Notes: a model not told the origin generated them from the letters alone. Shown: positions 49,956-59,049, counted from the stretch's first letter. The stretch: 64,000 nucleotides of DNA from Streptacidiphilus rugosus AM-16 (GCF_000744655.1 NZ_JQMJ01000004.1:1054001-1118000), one strand, 5' to 3'. Numbers and translations are program-made.

Positions 49956-50524
49956 GCCTTCTTGGTCGGGTGGTTCGACGCCCCAGGCGGCGTGGCGGTG
50001 TGGGTGCTGCGCCCGTGGGCCGCCGTGGCACTGGCGCTCGGCACCGCCGAAACCGTCGCAGGGGCGGACGGCGTGGGCCCCGGAACGGGCGCACCTGCCG
50101 ACGTGGAACCAGCGCCCGGCGTGACTCCTCCCGCCCCCCTCGACTGCCCTGTGTCCCCGGTCGCCCCACCGCCGGCGCCGACCGTGGTGCGGCTTCCCGG
50201 CCCAGCACCCCCGCTCTGCTGCGCGCCTCCGTCACCCGGTGCGCCCTTCGAGGGTGCTGCCGCAGGCGCATGGCTCGCTCCCGGGGCACCGGGTAGCGGC
50301 AGATACGGCGAGTCGACGGTGGGACCTCCCAGCGCAGTGCTGACCAGAAGTCCGACATAACCGATCGCGGGCACCATCAGGACACGTCCCAGCCGCCGCA
50401 CCCGGCGCTGACGGCGACCCGTGGCGTCAACGAACACGGGCCGCACCAACCCCCGCCGAACGGCGGGGGTACCCATCGGACCCGGCGCGGATGTCGAACC
50501 CACTGATTCCTTCTGCACAAGCAC
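49952..50524 (-). CDS. matA: Small membrane protein upstream of matB (MatA position)
   Basis: A protein of 190 residues. A basic cytoplasmic start (residues 1-45) is followed by one transmembrane helix (VLMVPAIGYVGLLVSTALGG) and about 120 residues of Gly/Ala/Ser/Pro/Thr low complexity predicted to be outside, ending HPTKKA. Its stop overlaps the matB start (GTGA). The position and architecture match the small partner of the streptomycete matAB locus, but sequence similarity could not be tested, so the name is tentative. Confidence 0.55.
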   Translation of the reverse strand: MLVQKESVGSTSAPGPMGTPAVRRGLVRPVFVDATGRRQRRVRRLGRVLMVPAIGYVGLLVSTALGGPTVDSPYLPLPGAPGASHAPAAAPSKGAPGDGGAQQSGGAGPGSRTTVGAGGGATGDTGQSRGAGGVTPGAGSTSAGAPVPGPTPSAPATVSAVPSASATAAHGRSTHTATPPGASNHPTKKA

Positions 50525-50813
50525 GGAACCCTAGTCGCGGCAGGAGCATCCGTCATACCGCGGTCCCGCCTACCGCCCCCCCAACTGGGGGGAACGTACC
50601 CGGGCAAGCGATGCGCGCGTGCTGCCTTCGGCCGGTCCCGGCCGAGTGGCAATCCGCCCGAGTAGGCCAAGCGGCCGGCTGATCAGGGCCGAAGGACCCA
50701 AGCGCGCACGGCAGGTCTCAGGCGCACGCTGGAGGTCGACCATCCGACGCGCGTCCTCCGGCCAGAGTCCGCCGTCCGCGCCAGTCGCGGCATTCCGGAT
50801 ACCGGTGAGCACC

Positions 50814-51023
50814 ATGACCTTCGAGCTCAAAGCCGAGTACGAGTTCCGCGCCGTCCTCGCCTGGCACGTGGTGCCGCAGGGCGATTCCACGAGCCTCTGC
50901 GGCACGCCGCTGGCCCCGAGAGCCGAAACACGCGACGTGGCTGCCTTGCACAGACTGAGCAACCGGTGCCGCCCGTGCGAGATCCTCTACACGCCGCGGC
51001 TGGGAATGTGGCGGGCAGGGTGA
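50814..51023 (+). CDS. Small Cys-containing protein (69 aa)
   Basis: The ATG at 50814 follows GGTGAGCACC. The product starts MTFELKAEYEFRAVLAWHVV and has GDSTSLCGTPLAPRAETRDV then LSNRCRPCEILY. The C..CxxC spacing plus His in WHVV suggests a small zinc-binding module; such short LCG.L...C..C proteins are common and uncharacterised in Streptomyces. Weak evidence for the start. Confidence 0.5.
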   Translation: MTFELKAEYEFRAVLAWHVVPQGDSTSLCGTPLAPRAETRDVAALHRLSNRCRPCEILYTPRLGMWRAG

Positions 51024-51290
51024 GTGCAGCCCCGCTACGGGGCGCTGCCGAACCCCCGACCCTCCTCGGAGGGGCGACCCAGCATCGGCACCTGGCCGGC
51101 GGGGGTGGGATCGGCGAGGGAAGCGGGACGTCCCCCCTCCTCGACCGACCCCGGAGGCATACCAGGAACCTCCGGTCCGACGAAGCTGCCCGATCGAGGA
51201 GGGAACCGCCCCGCTCACAGCGCGCATCAAGCTGCGCTGCCGGGCCCGGCCACCACATCCGGCAGCCGCGCCGGCTGCACCGCCGTGATC

Positions 51291-51410
51291 GTGTCCAAGC
51301 GCGCCGCGAGCCCCGCCTTCACCGGCGCCTTTGTCGGCCTGTGGGTCCAGGACCTCGGCGCGGACGGCGGCTACGCCGACTTCGACCACGCCACCTACCG
51401 GACGCTGTGA
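51291..51410 (+). pseudogene. Possible C-terminal remnant of a GH43-type glycosidase
   Basis: The frame that ends at TGA 51408-51410 reads ASPAFTGAFVGLWVQDLGAD and GGYADFDHATYRTL, which resembles the last beta-strands of the concanavalin-like domain that ends GH43 beta-xylosidases. No preceding catalytic sequence exists, and the frame upstream is not protein-like. I infer a decayed fragment. Confidence 0.4.
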
Positions 51411-51422
51411 GGCGCAGCCTCC

Positions 51423-51452
51423 AGGGGCGCGAGGACTGCGCGACAAGCCACC
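51423..51452 (+). repeat. Single arm of the AGGGGCGCG intergenic repeat
   Basis: The stretch AGGGGCGCGAGGACTGCGCG, continuing into ACAAGCCACC, matches the streptomycete element type also seen at 11861-11978. It lies in the 51024-51553 gap, in which only the GH43-like remnant and this repeat were recognised. Confidence 0.5.
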
Positions 51453-51553
51453 CACGAACGGATGGTCCCCGGGGTGCAGGGCCACCCGCACACGGTGGTC
51501 GCCCGCGGTTCGGCGCCGGGTGGTGGGTGTGTTCCGCAGGCGCGGGTCGGGAC

Positions 51554-51838
51554 TCAGCCGGCGCCGCGCTGGTACTCCTCGTTGAGCTGGTAGCCCACCT
51601 GGTAGGTGCCGTTCTTGATCTGACGGTCGATCTCGTAGCAGGCGAAGGCGATGGCGGGGCTGCTGGAACTCGCCACGTCGGCGCGTCCCTGCGCCTGGCA
51701 CGCTGCCTGGGCGTTGGTGCCCCAGTAGTTCCCGACCACGACCCACACGGTCTGTGCCGAGGCGGCGGGCGCCGCGACGGCGAGCGCCGAGGTGATCGCG
51801 GCCGCCGTCAGGCCGGCCCGGAGAAGTGTCGTGCGCAT
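51554..51838 (-). CDS. Small secreted protein (94 aa)
   Basis: The ATG at 51838 has GAAGGG 9 bases upstream. A Sec signal peptide (MRTTLLRAGLTAAAITSALA through APAASA) is followed by a 64-residue mature domain: QTVWVVVGNYWGTNAQAACQ, then FACYEIDRQIKNGTYQVGYQ. Two cysteines may form one disulphide. The pattern resembles small secreted actinobacterial proteins of unknown function. It is downstream of, but 160 bp from, hypE on the same strand, so may be transcribed separately. Confidence 0.65.
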   Translation of the reverse strand: MRTTLLRAGLTAAAITSALAVAAPAASAQTVWVVVGNYWGTNAQAACQAQGRADVASSSSPAIAFACYEIDRQIKNGTYQVGYQLNEEYQRGAG

Positions 51839-51997
51839 GCGGCACACCCTTCGTGAGATGCGGATGCGAATGCGGCCCGGCGGCCGCGCCCGTCAGCCTC
51901 GCAACCGCAGCGTCGAGCCCACCAACGTTTCGGCCTGGCCCGAAACGACTCCGCCCTCCGGCGGGCCGGAGGGCGGAGCGCGCGTGGCGGACGGCGG

Positions 51998-53083
51998 TCA
52001 GCAGATGCGCGGCAGCTGCTCGCCGAGCGGGAGGTCGACCACGCGGGTGCCGCCCAGGCCGGTGCGGGCGACGACCATGCCCGGGTGCTGGTCGGTGCAC
52101 TCGCCGATGATCGCGGCGCGCGCGCCCAGCGAATGGGCGCGCAGCGCGGCGAGCGCGGCCTCCGCCTGCTCGCGGGGGACGAAGGCGACCAGCTTGCCCT
52201 CGTTCGCCACGTACCAGGGGTCGAGGCCGAGCACCGCACAGGCGTTGGCCACCTCGGGCGGCACCGGCACCGCGCGTTCGTCGACGCTCACGCCGACGTC
52301 GGCGGCCACTGCGATCTCGTTCAGCGCGGCGGCCAGTCCGCCGCGGGTCGGGTCGCGCAGCACGTGGACGTCCGGCACGGCGGCCAGCAGCGCCTGGACC
52401 AGACCACCGAGCGGGGCGCAGTCGCTGACGATCTCGACGCCGAACTCCAGGCCCTCCCGCACGCTCATCACCGCGACGCCGTGGACGCCCAGGTCGCCGC
52501 TGACGATCACGACGTCGCCGGGCCTGGCCCGCTGCGGGCGGATGTCGACGCCGGGGGCGACCAGGCCGAGCCCCGAGGTGTTGAGGTAGACGCCGTCGCC
52601 GTGGCCGGACTCGACGACCTTGGTGTCGCCGGTGACCACCTCAACCCCGGCCCGCCGGGCCGCCGCGCCCAGCGCCTCGGCCACGCGGGTGACCGTGTCC
52701 AGGCCGACGCCCTCCTCCAGCACGAAGCCGCAGGCGAGGTAGGCGGGCGTGGCGCCGCTCATGGCCAGGTCGTTGACGGTGCCGTTGACCGCCAGGTCGC
52801 CGATGCTGCCTCCGGGGAAGAAGAGCGGCCGCACCACGAAGGTGTCGGTGGAGAAGGCGATCCTGGCCCCGCCCAGGTCGAGCACCGCGGAGTCGCCGAG
52901 CTGGGCGAGGTGCGCGCCGCCGAAGGCGGGGGCGAACACGTCGCGGACGAGTTCGGCGGAGAGCATGCCGCCCCCGCCGTGGCCCATGACGACCCGCTCG
53001 GCGTTGCGCAGCGGCGTGGGACAGCTGAACTTCGAGAAGTCCGGGCTCTCCCGGTCCGCGTCGGTGGTGAGGATGTCAGCCAA
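51998..53083 (-). CDS. hypE: Hydrogenase expression/formation protein HypE
   Basis: A protein of 361 residues. It dehydrates the carbamoylated C-terminal cysteine to the thiocyanate that donates cyanide to the Fe(CN)2CO centre. The PurM-like start includes [20 protein letters not shown], then [20 protein letters not shown], and the conserved ending is PRIC, whose last residue is the carbamoylated Cys. The start ATG overlaps hypD by 8 bases. It is the last gene of the hyp series. Confidence 0.95.
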   Translation of the reverse strand: MADILTTDADRESPDFSKFSCPTPLRNAERVVMGHGGGGMLSAELVRDVFAPAFGGAHLAQLGDSAVLDLGGARIAFSTDTFVVRPLFFPGGSIGDLAVNGTVNDLAMSGATPAYLACGFVLEEGVGLDTVTRVAEALGAAARRAGVEVVTGDTKVVESGHGDGVYLNTSGLGLVAPGVDIRPQRARPGDVVIVSGDLGVHGVAVMSVREGLEFGVEIVSDCAPLGGLVQALLAAVPDVHVLRDPTRGGLAAALNEIAVAADVGVSVDERAVPVPPEVANACAVLGLDPWYVANEGKLVAFVPREQAEAALAALRAHSLGARAAIIGECTDQHPGMVVARTGLGGTRVVDLPLGEQLPRIC

Positions 53084-54215
53084 CGGGGCTCGCCTCCATG
53101 GCAGTCGGCGCAGCGGCCGCGACGGGTCCGCCGAGCCGGCGGTAGAGGTAGTAGGCGGCGCAGGCGCCCTCGCTGGAGACCATCGTCGCCCCCAGCGGGG
53201 TGCGCGGGGTGCAGGTCGTGCCGAAGGCCTCGCACTCGTGCGGCTTCAGCAGCCCCTGCAGCACCTCGCCGCTGCGGCACGCGGCCGGCTCCTGCGTCGC
53301 GATGTCGCCGACCTCGAAGCGGTGCTCGGCGTCGTAGGGCCGGTAGCGCTCGGACAGCCGCCAGCCGCTGGCGGGAATGGTGCCGATGCCGCGCCAGGGA
53401 CGGTCGGTGACCTCGAAGACGTCCGCGAGCATCCGGCGCGCGGCCGGGTTTCCCTCCGGACGCACCGCGCGCTCATAGGCGTTCTCGACCCGGTGGTCGC
53501 CGCGTTCCAGCTGGATCACCGCGCGCCGCACGCCCTCCAGGATGTCCAGCGGCTCGAAGCCGGTGACCACGATCGGCACCCGGAACCGCTCGGCCAGCTC
53601 CGGGTACTCCTCGGTGCCCATGACGCTGCACACGTGCCCGGCCGCCAGGAAGGCCTGCACCCGGCAGTCGGGCGAGGTCATCAGCGCCTCGATCGCCGGG
53701 GGCACGCGGACGTGGGAGACCAGCATGCTGAAGTTCTTCACGCCCAGCTTCTCGGCCTGGTACACCGTCATCGCGTTGGGCGGCGCGGTCGTCTCGAAGC
53801 CGATGCCGAAGAAGACGACCTCGCGCTCGGGGTTCTGCTGGGCGATCCGCAGGGCGTCGAGCGGGGAGTAGACGACGCGCACGTCGCCGCCGTGGCTGCG
53901 GACCTGGAACAGGTCGCGGTCACTGCCGGGCACCCGCAGCATGTCGCCGAAGGAGCAGAAGATCACGCCGGGCCGGGAGGCGATCTCCAGGGCCTTGTCG
54001 ATGGTCTCCAGCGGCGTCACGCACACGGGGCAGCCGGGTCCGTGGATCAACTCGACCTGCTCGGGCAGGAGCTGGTCGATGCCGTGCCGGATGATCGAGT
54101 GCGTCTGCCCGCCGCAGACCTCCATCAGTGCCCAGGGGCGGGTCGTCACGGCGTGGATCTCGTCCAGCAGTCGGCGGGCCAGCCGCGGGTCCTGGAACTC
54201 CTCGAGGTACTTCAC
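53076..54215 (-). CDS. hypD: Hydrogenase formation protein HypD
   Basis: A protein of 379 residues from GTG 54215, which overlaps the hypC stop (GTGA). It is the scaffold on which the Fe(CN)2CO unit is built with HypC and HypE. Its motifs are visible: [20 protein letters not shown], then [20 protein letters not shown] with the key CxxC, and [20 protein letters not shown]. The C-terminal cysteines that hold the [4Fe-4S] cluster are in [20 protein letters not shown] and [12 protein letters not shown]. Confidence 0.95.
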   Translation of the reverse strand: MKYLEEFQDPRLARRLLDEIHAVTTRPWALMEVCGGQTHSIIRHGIDQLLPEQVELIHGPGCPVCVTPLETIDKALEIASRPGVIFCSFGDMLRVPGSDRDLFQVRSHGGDVRVVYSPLDALRIAQQNPEREVVFFGIGFETTAPPNAMTVYQAEKLGVKNFSMLVSHVRVPPAIEALMTSPDCRVQAFLAAGHVCSVMGTEEYPELAERFRVPIVVTGFEPLDILEGVRRAVIQLERGDHRVENAYERAVRPEGNPAARRMLADVFEVTDRPWRGIGTIPASGWRLSERYRPYDAEHRFEVGDIATQEPAACRSGEVLQGLLKPHECEAFGTTCTPRTPLGATMVSSEGACAAYYLYRRLGGPVAAAAPTAMEASPVG

Positions 54216-54562
54216 GCCCGCGCCTCCTCGTCGCGCTGCGGGCCGCCGTGCGCGTCGCCGCCAGGGGCGTCGTCCGTCGGCTGCTCGGCCCCGGCGGCCT
54301 TCGCGGCGATCGCCCACTGGTCGCCGAACTCCTCCTCCAGCAGCCCAAGGCCCTCGAACAGGGCCAGCGTCTGCCGCGCCGACTCCTCGTCCAGGCGCTG
54401 GAGCGCGAAGCCCACATGGACGATGGTGTACTCGCCGACCTGCAGGTCGGGCAGGTACTCCAGGCACACCTCCTTGACCACGCCGCCGAAGTCGACGACG
54501 GCCATCCTGGTCCCTTCCCTGTCCTCGATCTCCAGGACCTTGCCGGGTACCGCCAGGCACAT
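54212..54562 (-). CDS. hypC: Hydrogenase assembly chaperone HypC with C-terminal extension
   Basis: A protein of 116 residues. The start [12 protein letters not shown] has the essential Cys2 that carries the iron unit from HypD to the large-subunit precursor. The OB-like core [19 protein letters not shown], then [20 protein letters not shown], is complete by about residue 78. Family members usually have 75-95 residues; this one carries about 30 additional residues ([20 protein letters not shown]) of disordered acidic composition. Confidence 0.95.
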   Translation of the reverse strand: MCLAVPGKVLEIEDREGTRMAVVDFGGVVKEVCLEYLPDLQVGEYTIVHVGFALQRLDEESARQTLALFEGLGLLEEEFGDQWAIAAKAAGAEQPTDDAPGGDAHGGPQRDEEARA

Positions 54563-54593
54563 GGGCTGCTCTCCTCGGTTTCGCTAGCGCTGA

Positions 54594-56951
54594 TCAGGTT
54601 CGGGCGGTCACGGCCAGCTGGCCGAGGGCCAGTCCGCCGTCGTTGGGAGGTACCAGGCGGTGCCGCAGCACGGCGAAGCCGTCCTCGCGCAGGCCGGCCA
54701 GAGCGGCCGTCAGCAGGAGCGTGTTGGCGAACACGCCGCCACTGAGCGCGACCGTGCCGACGCCGGTGCTCTCGCGCAGCCGGCCGCAGACCTCCCGGAC
54801 CGCGTCGGCGAGGCCGGCGTGGAAGCGGGCCGCGACCAGCCGCACGGGGACGCCCGCCCCGAGGTCGGCGACGACGGCCCGCAGCACCGGCGCGGCGTCG
54901 ACGCGCAGTGGCGCGTCGCCCGGCCGGTCGAGGGCGAACGCGTAGGGCTCGGGCACCGGGCCGTCCCAGAGCCGGGCGGCCGCCTCCAGTTCGACGGCGG
55001 CCTGCGCCTCGTAGCGCGCTTCCTGGCACACCCCGGCCAGCGCGGACACCGCGTCGAAGAGGCGTCCCGCGCTGGAGGTGGGCACGCAGTTCAGGTCGCG
55101 CTCCAACTGCCGTGCCAGCAGCCTGCGCTCGTCCTCGGGGCAGGCCTCGACGCAGGGCAGTCCCGGCGTCCACGGCAGTCCGGCCGCGTACAGGTGGGCC
55201 AGCGCCATCCGGTAGGGGCGGTGCACGGCGGCGTCGCCGCCGGGCAGCGGGACCTGGGCGAGGTGGGCGAGGCGGCGGAAGCCGTCGTAGTCGGCGAGCA
55301 GGAACTCCCCGCCCCACACGGTGGCGTCGTCGCCGTAGCCGGTTCCGTCGAAGGCGACGCCCAGGACCGGGCCGGTTCCGTTCCAGCCGTTCTCGGCGAG
55401 GACGGCGGCGACATGGGCGTGGTGGTGCTGGACCCCGTGCAGGGGGCGGCCCTCGGCGTTGCGCCGGGCCCAGCCGCCGGAGCGGTAGCCGGGGTGGCGG
55501 TCGACGGCCAGCCGTTGCGGCGTCACACCGCTGATCGACTCCAGTTGCCGCTCCGCGCGCTCGAAGGCGGTGAGGGTGGCGAGGTCGTCCATGTCGCCGA
55601 TGTGCGCGGAGAGCCAGGCCTGCCGGTCGCGGCCGAGGCAGAAGGCGTTCTTCAGGTCCCCGCCGACGGCCAGCGTCGGCGCGACGGAGAAGGGCAGGGC
55701 GACCGGGAACGGCGCGTAGCCGCGCGAACGGCGCAGCAGCAGTTCCTCACCGTCGACGACGCGGACCACGGAGTCGTCGCAGGGCACGTGGATGGGACGG
55801 TCGTGGGTGAGCCAGGCGTCGGCCAGCGGGGCGAGCCTGACCAGCGCGTCGGTCTCGTCGGTGACGATCGGCTCGCCGCCCAGGTTGCCGCTGGTCATCA
55901 CCAGCAGACGCGGTCCAGGGGCGTCGCCGGGCAGGCCGAGCAGCAGGTGGTGCACCGGAGTGTAGGGCAGCATCACGCCCAGGTCCGGGCTGCCGGGCGC
56001 GACCGCGTCTGCCACCCCGGCGCGGGCGCGCGGCCCCGCGTCCCCGCGGCGGCGCAGCAGCACGATCGGCCGCCGCGCGCCGGTGAGCAGCGCCCGCTCC
56101 TCGGCGTCCAGGTGCACCAGCTCGGCGACCGCGTCGGTGTCGGCCGCCATCAGTGCGAAGGGCTTGTCGCCGCGCGCCTTGCGGGTGCGCAGCAGACTGA
56201 CGGCCCGTTCGTTGGCCGCGTCGCAGGCCAGGTGGTAGCCGCCCAGGCCCTTGACGGCGACGATCGCTCCCTGGGCCAGCAGCCGCCGGGTGGCGACGAC
56301 GGGGTCCCCGGGCCGCTCCACCGGGCCGCCGGACGCGGCGACCAGCAGCCGCAGCCGCGGACCGCAGTCGTGACAGGCCACGGGCTGGGCGTGGAAGCGG
56401 CGGTCGGCAGGATCGGCGTACTCCCGTGCGCACTGCGGGCACATCGGGAATCCCGCCATCGTGGTGTTGACCCGGTCGTAGGGCAGGCCGGTGACGATGG
56501 TGAACCGCGGTCCACAGTGCGTGCAGGTGACGAAGGGGTGCCGGTAGCGGCGGTCGCCCGGGTCGCACAACTCGGCCAGGCAGGCGTCGCAGGTCGCGGT
56601 GTCGGGCGACACGAGGGTGCGGCGCTCGCCTCCCGCGCGTGAGGCCCTGATCGTGAACACCGCGTCGCCGCACGCGGCGACGGGCGCGTGGCGTACCGAC
56701 TGCACGACCGCGAGCGGCGGCGCCTCGGGGGCCAGCCTGGCGCAGAACGCGGCGACGTCCGCGCCGGCGCCCTCGACCTCGGCGACGACGCCCTCGGCCG
56801 TGTTGGTGACGTACCCGGTCAGCCGCAGTTCGTTGGCCAGGCCGAAGACGTAGGGCCGGAAGCCGACGCCCTGCACCACGCCCTCGACGGTGACGCGGCG
56901 GCGCTCGACCGGGAGTCGCTGCGCGACGGAGGCGGTGGTCGGGGCGGTCAC
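54594..56951 (-). CDS. hypF: Carbamoyltransferase HypF
   Basis: A protein of 785 residues. It turns carbamoyl phosphate into the thiocarboxamide on HypE's C-terminal Cys. Domain order: acylphosphatase (VEGVVQGVGFRPYVFGLANE, residues about 20-105), two zinc fingers (CDACLAELCDPGDRRYRHPF, CTHCGPRFT, MCPQCAREYA and CHDCGPRLRLL, about 120-215), YrdC-like domain (GAIVAVKGLGGYHLACDA near 235), and Kae1-like domain with HHHAHVAAVLAENGW near 525 and the ending ALSGGVFANTLLL. The length is normal. It lies 7 bp downstream of hypB. Confidence 0.95.
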   Translation of the reverse strand: MTAPTTASVAQRLPVERRRVTVEGVVQGVGFRPYVFGLANELRLTGYVTNTAEGVVAEVEGAGADVAAFCARLAPEAPPLAVVQSVRHAPVAACGDAVFTIRASRAGGERRTLVSPDTATCDACLAELCDPGDRRYRHPFVTCTHCGPRFTIVTGLPYDRVNTTMAGFPMCPQCAREYADPADRRFHAQPVACHDCGPRLRLLVAASGGPVERPGDPVVATRRLLAQGAIVAVKGLGGYHLACDAANERAVSLLRTRKARGDKPFALMAADTDAVAELVHLDAEERALLTGARRPIVLLRRRGDAGPRARAGVADAVAPGSPDLGVMLPYTPVHHLLLGLPGDAPGPRLLVMTSGNLGGEPIVTDETDALVRLAPLADAWLTHDRPIHVPCDDSVVRVVDGEELLLRRSRGYAPFPVALPFSVAPTLAVGGDLKNAFCLGRDRQAWLSAHIGDMDDLATLTAFERAERQLESISGVTPQRLAVDRHPGYRSGGWARRNAEGRPLHGVQHHHAHVAAVLAENGWNGTGPVLGVAFDGTGYGDDATVWGGEFLLADYDGFRRLAHLAQVPLPGGDAAVHRPYRMALAHLYAAGLPWTPGLPCVEACPEDERRLLARQLERDLNCVPTSSAGRLFDAVSALAGVCQEARYEAQAAVELEAAARLWDGPVPEPYAFALDRPGDAPLRVDAAPVLRAVVADLGAGVPVRLVAARFHAGLADAVREVCGRLRESTGVGTVALSGGVFANTLLLTAALAGLREDGFAVLRHRLVPPNDGGLALGQLAVTART

Positions 56952-56958
56952 GACGGCC

Positions 56959-57783
56959 TCAGTGGGCGTGCTCGTGCGGGTGGGCGGCTCCGTGGCCGGG
57001 CCCCTGGCCGGGGCCGTGGGTGTGCGGGGCGGCCGGACCCTGGTCGTGGGAGCGGGCCTGGCCGTGGGAGTGCGCGTGGCCGTGGGACTGCGGCGCGGTC
57101 GCCATCACCGGGCGGTGCGCCGGGCCGCCGCGCTCGTGGGCCGCGAGCGCCCGGTCGAGGAGCGCGCCGACGCCCTGCCCCCGCCGGGCCGAGGTGAAGA
57201 CGACCTCGACGCCCGGGTTGACCCGGCGCACGTTGGCCAGGAACGCCTCGCCGTCGAAGTCGACCGCCTCGGCGATGTCGAACTTGGTCACCAGCACCAG
57301 GTGCGCGAGGCCGAAGGCGCTGGGGTACTTCAGCGGCTTGTCCTCCCCCTCGGTGACCGAGGCGAGGGCCACCCGCAGCGTCTCGCCGAGGTCGTAGGAG
57401 GCCGGGCAGACCAGGTTGCCGACGTTCTCGACGAAGAGCAGCCGGGTGTCGGCGGGCAGCCAGCCGTCCAGGTGGGCGCCGAGCATGTCGGCCTCCAGAT
57501 GGCACAGGCCGTCGGTGAGCACCTGCTTCACCGGGGCCCCCGAGCGGGCGAGGCGGACCGCGTCGTTCTCGGTGGCCAGGTCCGCGGTCAGCGCGGCGAC
57601 GGGGACGCCCCGCTCGCCCGCCAGCCGCAGTTCCGCCTCCAGCAGCGCGGTCTTGCCGCTGCCGGGGCTGGAGAGGAGGTTGACGACGGTCGTGCCGCGG
57701 GCGGCGAGGTCGGCGCGCAGCTCGTCCGCGCTCCGGTCGTTCTTGGCGAGCACCGCCTGCTGCAGTTCGGTCACACGGCACAC
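56959..57783 (-). CDS. hypB: Hydrogenase nickel-insertion GTPase HypB with C-terminal His-rich tail
   Basis: A protein of 274 residues that hydrolyses GTP during nickel delivery. The G domain includes the P-loop NLLSSPGSGKTALLEAEL, the conserved TADLATENDAVRLARSG, and VENVGNLVCPASYDLGE with metal-binding Cys, then LVLVTKFDIAEAV. The last 45 residues are His-rich (QSHGHAHSHGQARSHDQG and THGPGQGPGHGAAHPHEHAH), which could store nickel. In many HypB proteins the His-rich stretch is N-terminal; here it is at the C-terminus. The start may be GTG 57783 or the GTG 9 bases later. It is flanked by hypA (6-bp gap) and hypF (7-bp gap). Confidence 0.95.
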   Translation of the reverse strand: MCRVTELQQAVLAKNDRSADELRADLAARGTTVVNLLSSPGSGKTALLEAELRLAGERGVPVAALTADLATENDAVRLARSGAPVKQVLTDGLCHLEADMLGAHLDGWLPADTRLLFVENVGNLVCPASYDLGETLRVALASVTEGEDKPLKYPSAFGLAHLVLVTKFDIAEAVDFDGEAFLANVRRVNPGVEVVFTSARRGQGVGALLDRALAAHERGGPAHRPVMATAPQSHGHAHSHGQARSHDQGPAAPHTHGPGQGPGHGAAHPHEHAH

Positions 57784-57789
57784 AGGGCG

Positions 57790-58179
57790 TCAGTCCTCCT
57801 TCGGTGGGGCCGTGGACGCCGGTTCGGACCAGCACACCTCGGCGATCTCCAGTTCCCGGCCGGCGACCAGTTCGCTCGCGGCGCCGCCGCAACGGGGGCA
57901 GCACAGGTCGGGCGGCAGTCCGGTGGCCCACTCGTCGGCGCACGGGGCGCACCGGGCACGGCCGGGCACGTGCCGGGTCGTCAGTTCGGCGCCGGCCAGC
58001 AGGGTGTCGGCGCAGGCGAGCTCGAAGCAGAAGCGCAGGGAGTCCGGCACCACTCCGGCGAGTTCGCCGACCCTGAGGGTGATGCTGCGGGCCGTGGGCG
58101 CGGCACCGTCGCCGCCTGCCGCACGCGCCGCCGTCTCGACCTGGCCGACGACGGCCAGGGCGATCGACATCTCGTGCAT
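57790..58179 (-). CDS. hypA: Nickel metallochaperone HypA
   Basis: A protein of 129 residues. The N-terminal MHEMSIALAVV supplies His2, which binds nickel. The structural zinc site is the Cys set CAPC (RARCAPCADEW) and CCPRC (PPDLCCPRCGG). Conserved GELAGVVPDSLRFCFELA lies between. A tail of about 20 residues (SEPASTAPPKED) follows the fold. It pairs with HypB downstream to insert nickel. Confidence 0.95.
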   Translation of the reverse strand: MHEMSIALAVVGQVETAARAAGGDGAAPTARSITLRVGELAGVVPDSLRFCFELACADTLLAGAELTTRHVPGRARCAPCADEWATGLPPDLCCPRCGGAASELVAGRELEIAEVCWSEPASTAPPKED

Positions 58180-58317
58180 CGCGCTCTCCTGACGCCGCGG
58201 CCGGGCGGGCCCGTTGCCGGGCCCCGCTTCGCGGCCCGTCCATTACATGGCGACGGGCGGGGCCTTCGGCCCCGCCACGCCGTCGGGGACCGTCCGAGGT
58301 CCACCGTTCGGATGCGC

Positions 58318-58419
58318 TCACATGGAGCGCATGCGCAGGTACCGCTTGATGTCGGGCAGGTTGGCGGCCACCAGGCCGGCCACCGCGAGCAGCGAAGCGC
58401 CGCAGAGAAACTTGAACAT
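58318..58419 (-). CDS. DUF6893-like 33-residue microprotein
   Basis: The ATG at 58419 is preceded by GGAGGT at good spacing. The product starts MFKFLCGASLLAVAGLVAAN and continues LPDIKRYLRMRSM: one hydrophobic helix, then the LPDIKRYLRM tail typical of DUF6893 small proteins in Streptomyces. It is encoded within the hydrogenase operon between hypA and the maturation protease, on the same strand. A 13-bp tandem duplication (GGTCAGCCGTGAG, 58458-58483) lies in its upstream region. The function is unknown. Confidence 0.7.
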   Translation of the reverse strand: MFKFLCGASLLAVAGLVAANLPDIKRYLRMRSM

Positions 58420-58500
58420 GTGCACCTCCTCGGTCGTCCGTGGGGTCGGTGGGAAGGGTCAGCCGTGAGGGTCAGCCGTGAGGGGCGGCGTGGCGGCCGG

Positions 58501-59049
58501 TCAGCCGGGGGTCACCGTGGCGGGATCCGGGGCGAGCAGGCGCAGCACGACGTCGACGGCCTCGTCGAGGGAGGCCGTCACCGGGGCGCTGAGCCCGATC
58601 CCCTCCTCCACCGTGGCCGGTTCGCAGCCGACGACCACGACGCGGCGCGGCCGGGCCGCGCCGGTTCCGGCGCTGAGTGTGCCGAGCAGTGCGAGCACCG
58701 CGTCGGGCGTCATCCGGTGCCCGTCGATGACGACCGATTCGGGGACCACGGCGTCGGCCTGGTCGATCAGGTAGACCGTGCCGGGGAGTCCGCCCTGGGC
58801 GGTGGCGTCGAGCAGCACCACCGTGTCGTAGCCCTCCAGGAGTTGGTAGGCGAGGTGGACTCCGCGCACACCGATGTCCACGACCTCCACGCCGGGCGGC
58901 AGCCGCCGGGCGGTGAGCCGCCGGGCCGCCTCGACGCCGAAGCCGTCGTCGCCGAGGAAGATGTTGCCGAGCCCGGCGACGAGCGTGCGCCCCGAAGCCC
59001 GCCTCGGAGCCCGCCCCGGAGCGTGTCCGGAGAACCCGTGCCGGGTCAT
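58501..59049 (-). CDS. Hydrogenase maturation protease
   Basis: A protein of 182 residues from ATG 59049 (ATGA overlap with the unknown gene upstream). It cleaves the C-terminal peptide of the nickel-loaded large subunit. The M52 family motifs are LVAGLGNIFLGDDGFGVEAA (nickel-binding acidic residue in LGDDGFG), VEVVDIGVRGVHLAYQLLEG, then VVLLDATAQGG. The first 20 residues are an Arg/Pro-rich extension. A partner peptidase for the large subunit at 62360-64000 is expected, since the subunit carries a cleavable tail after DPCLPCGVH. Confidence 0.9.
   Translation of the reverse strand: MTRHGFSGHAPGRAPRRASGRTLVAGLGNIFLGDDGFGVEAARRLTARRLPPGVEVVDIGVRGVHLAYQLLEGYDTVVLLDATAQGGLPGTVYLIDQADAVVPESVVIDGHRMTPDAVLALLGTLSAGTGAARPRRVVVVGCEPATVEEGIGLSAPVTASLDEAVDVVLRLLAPDPATVTPG

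Noticed and set aside
54660-56642. A 660-codon plus-strand frame opposite hypF.
   Set aside because: It is the antisense shadow of hypF, whose acylphosphatase, zinc-finger, YrdC and Kae1-like motifs are unmistakable on the minus strand.
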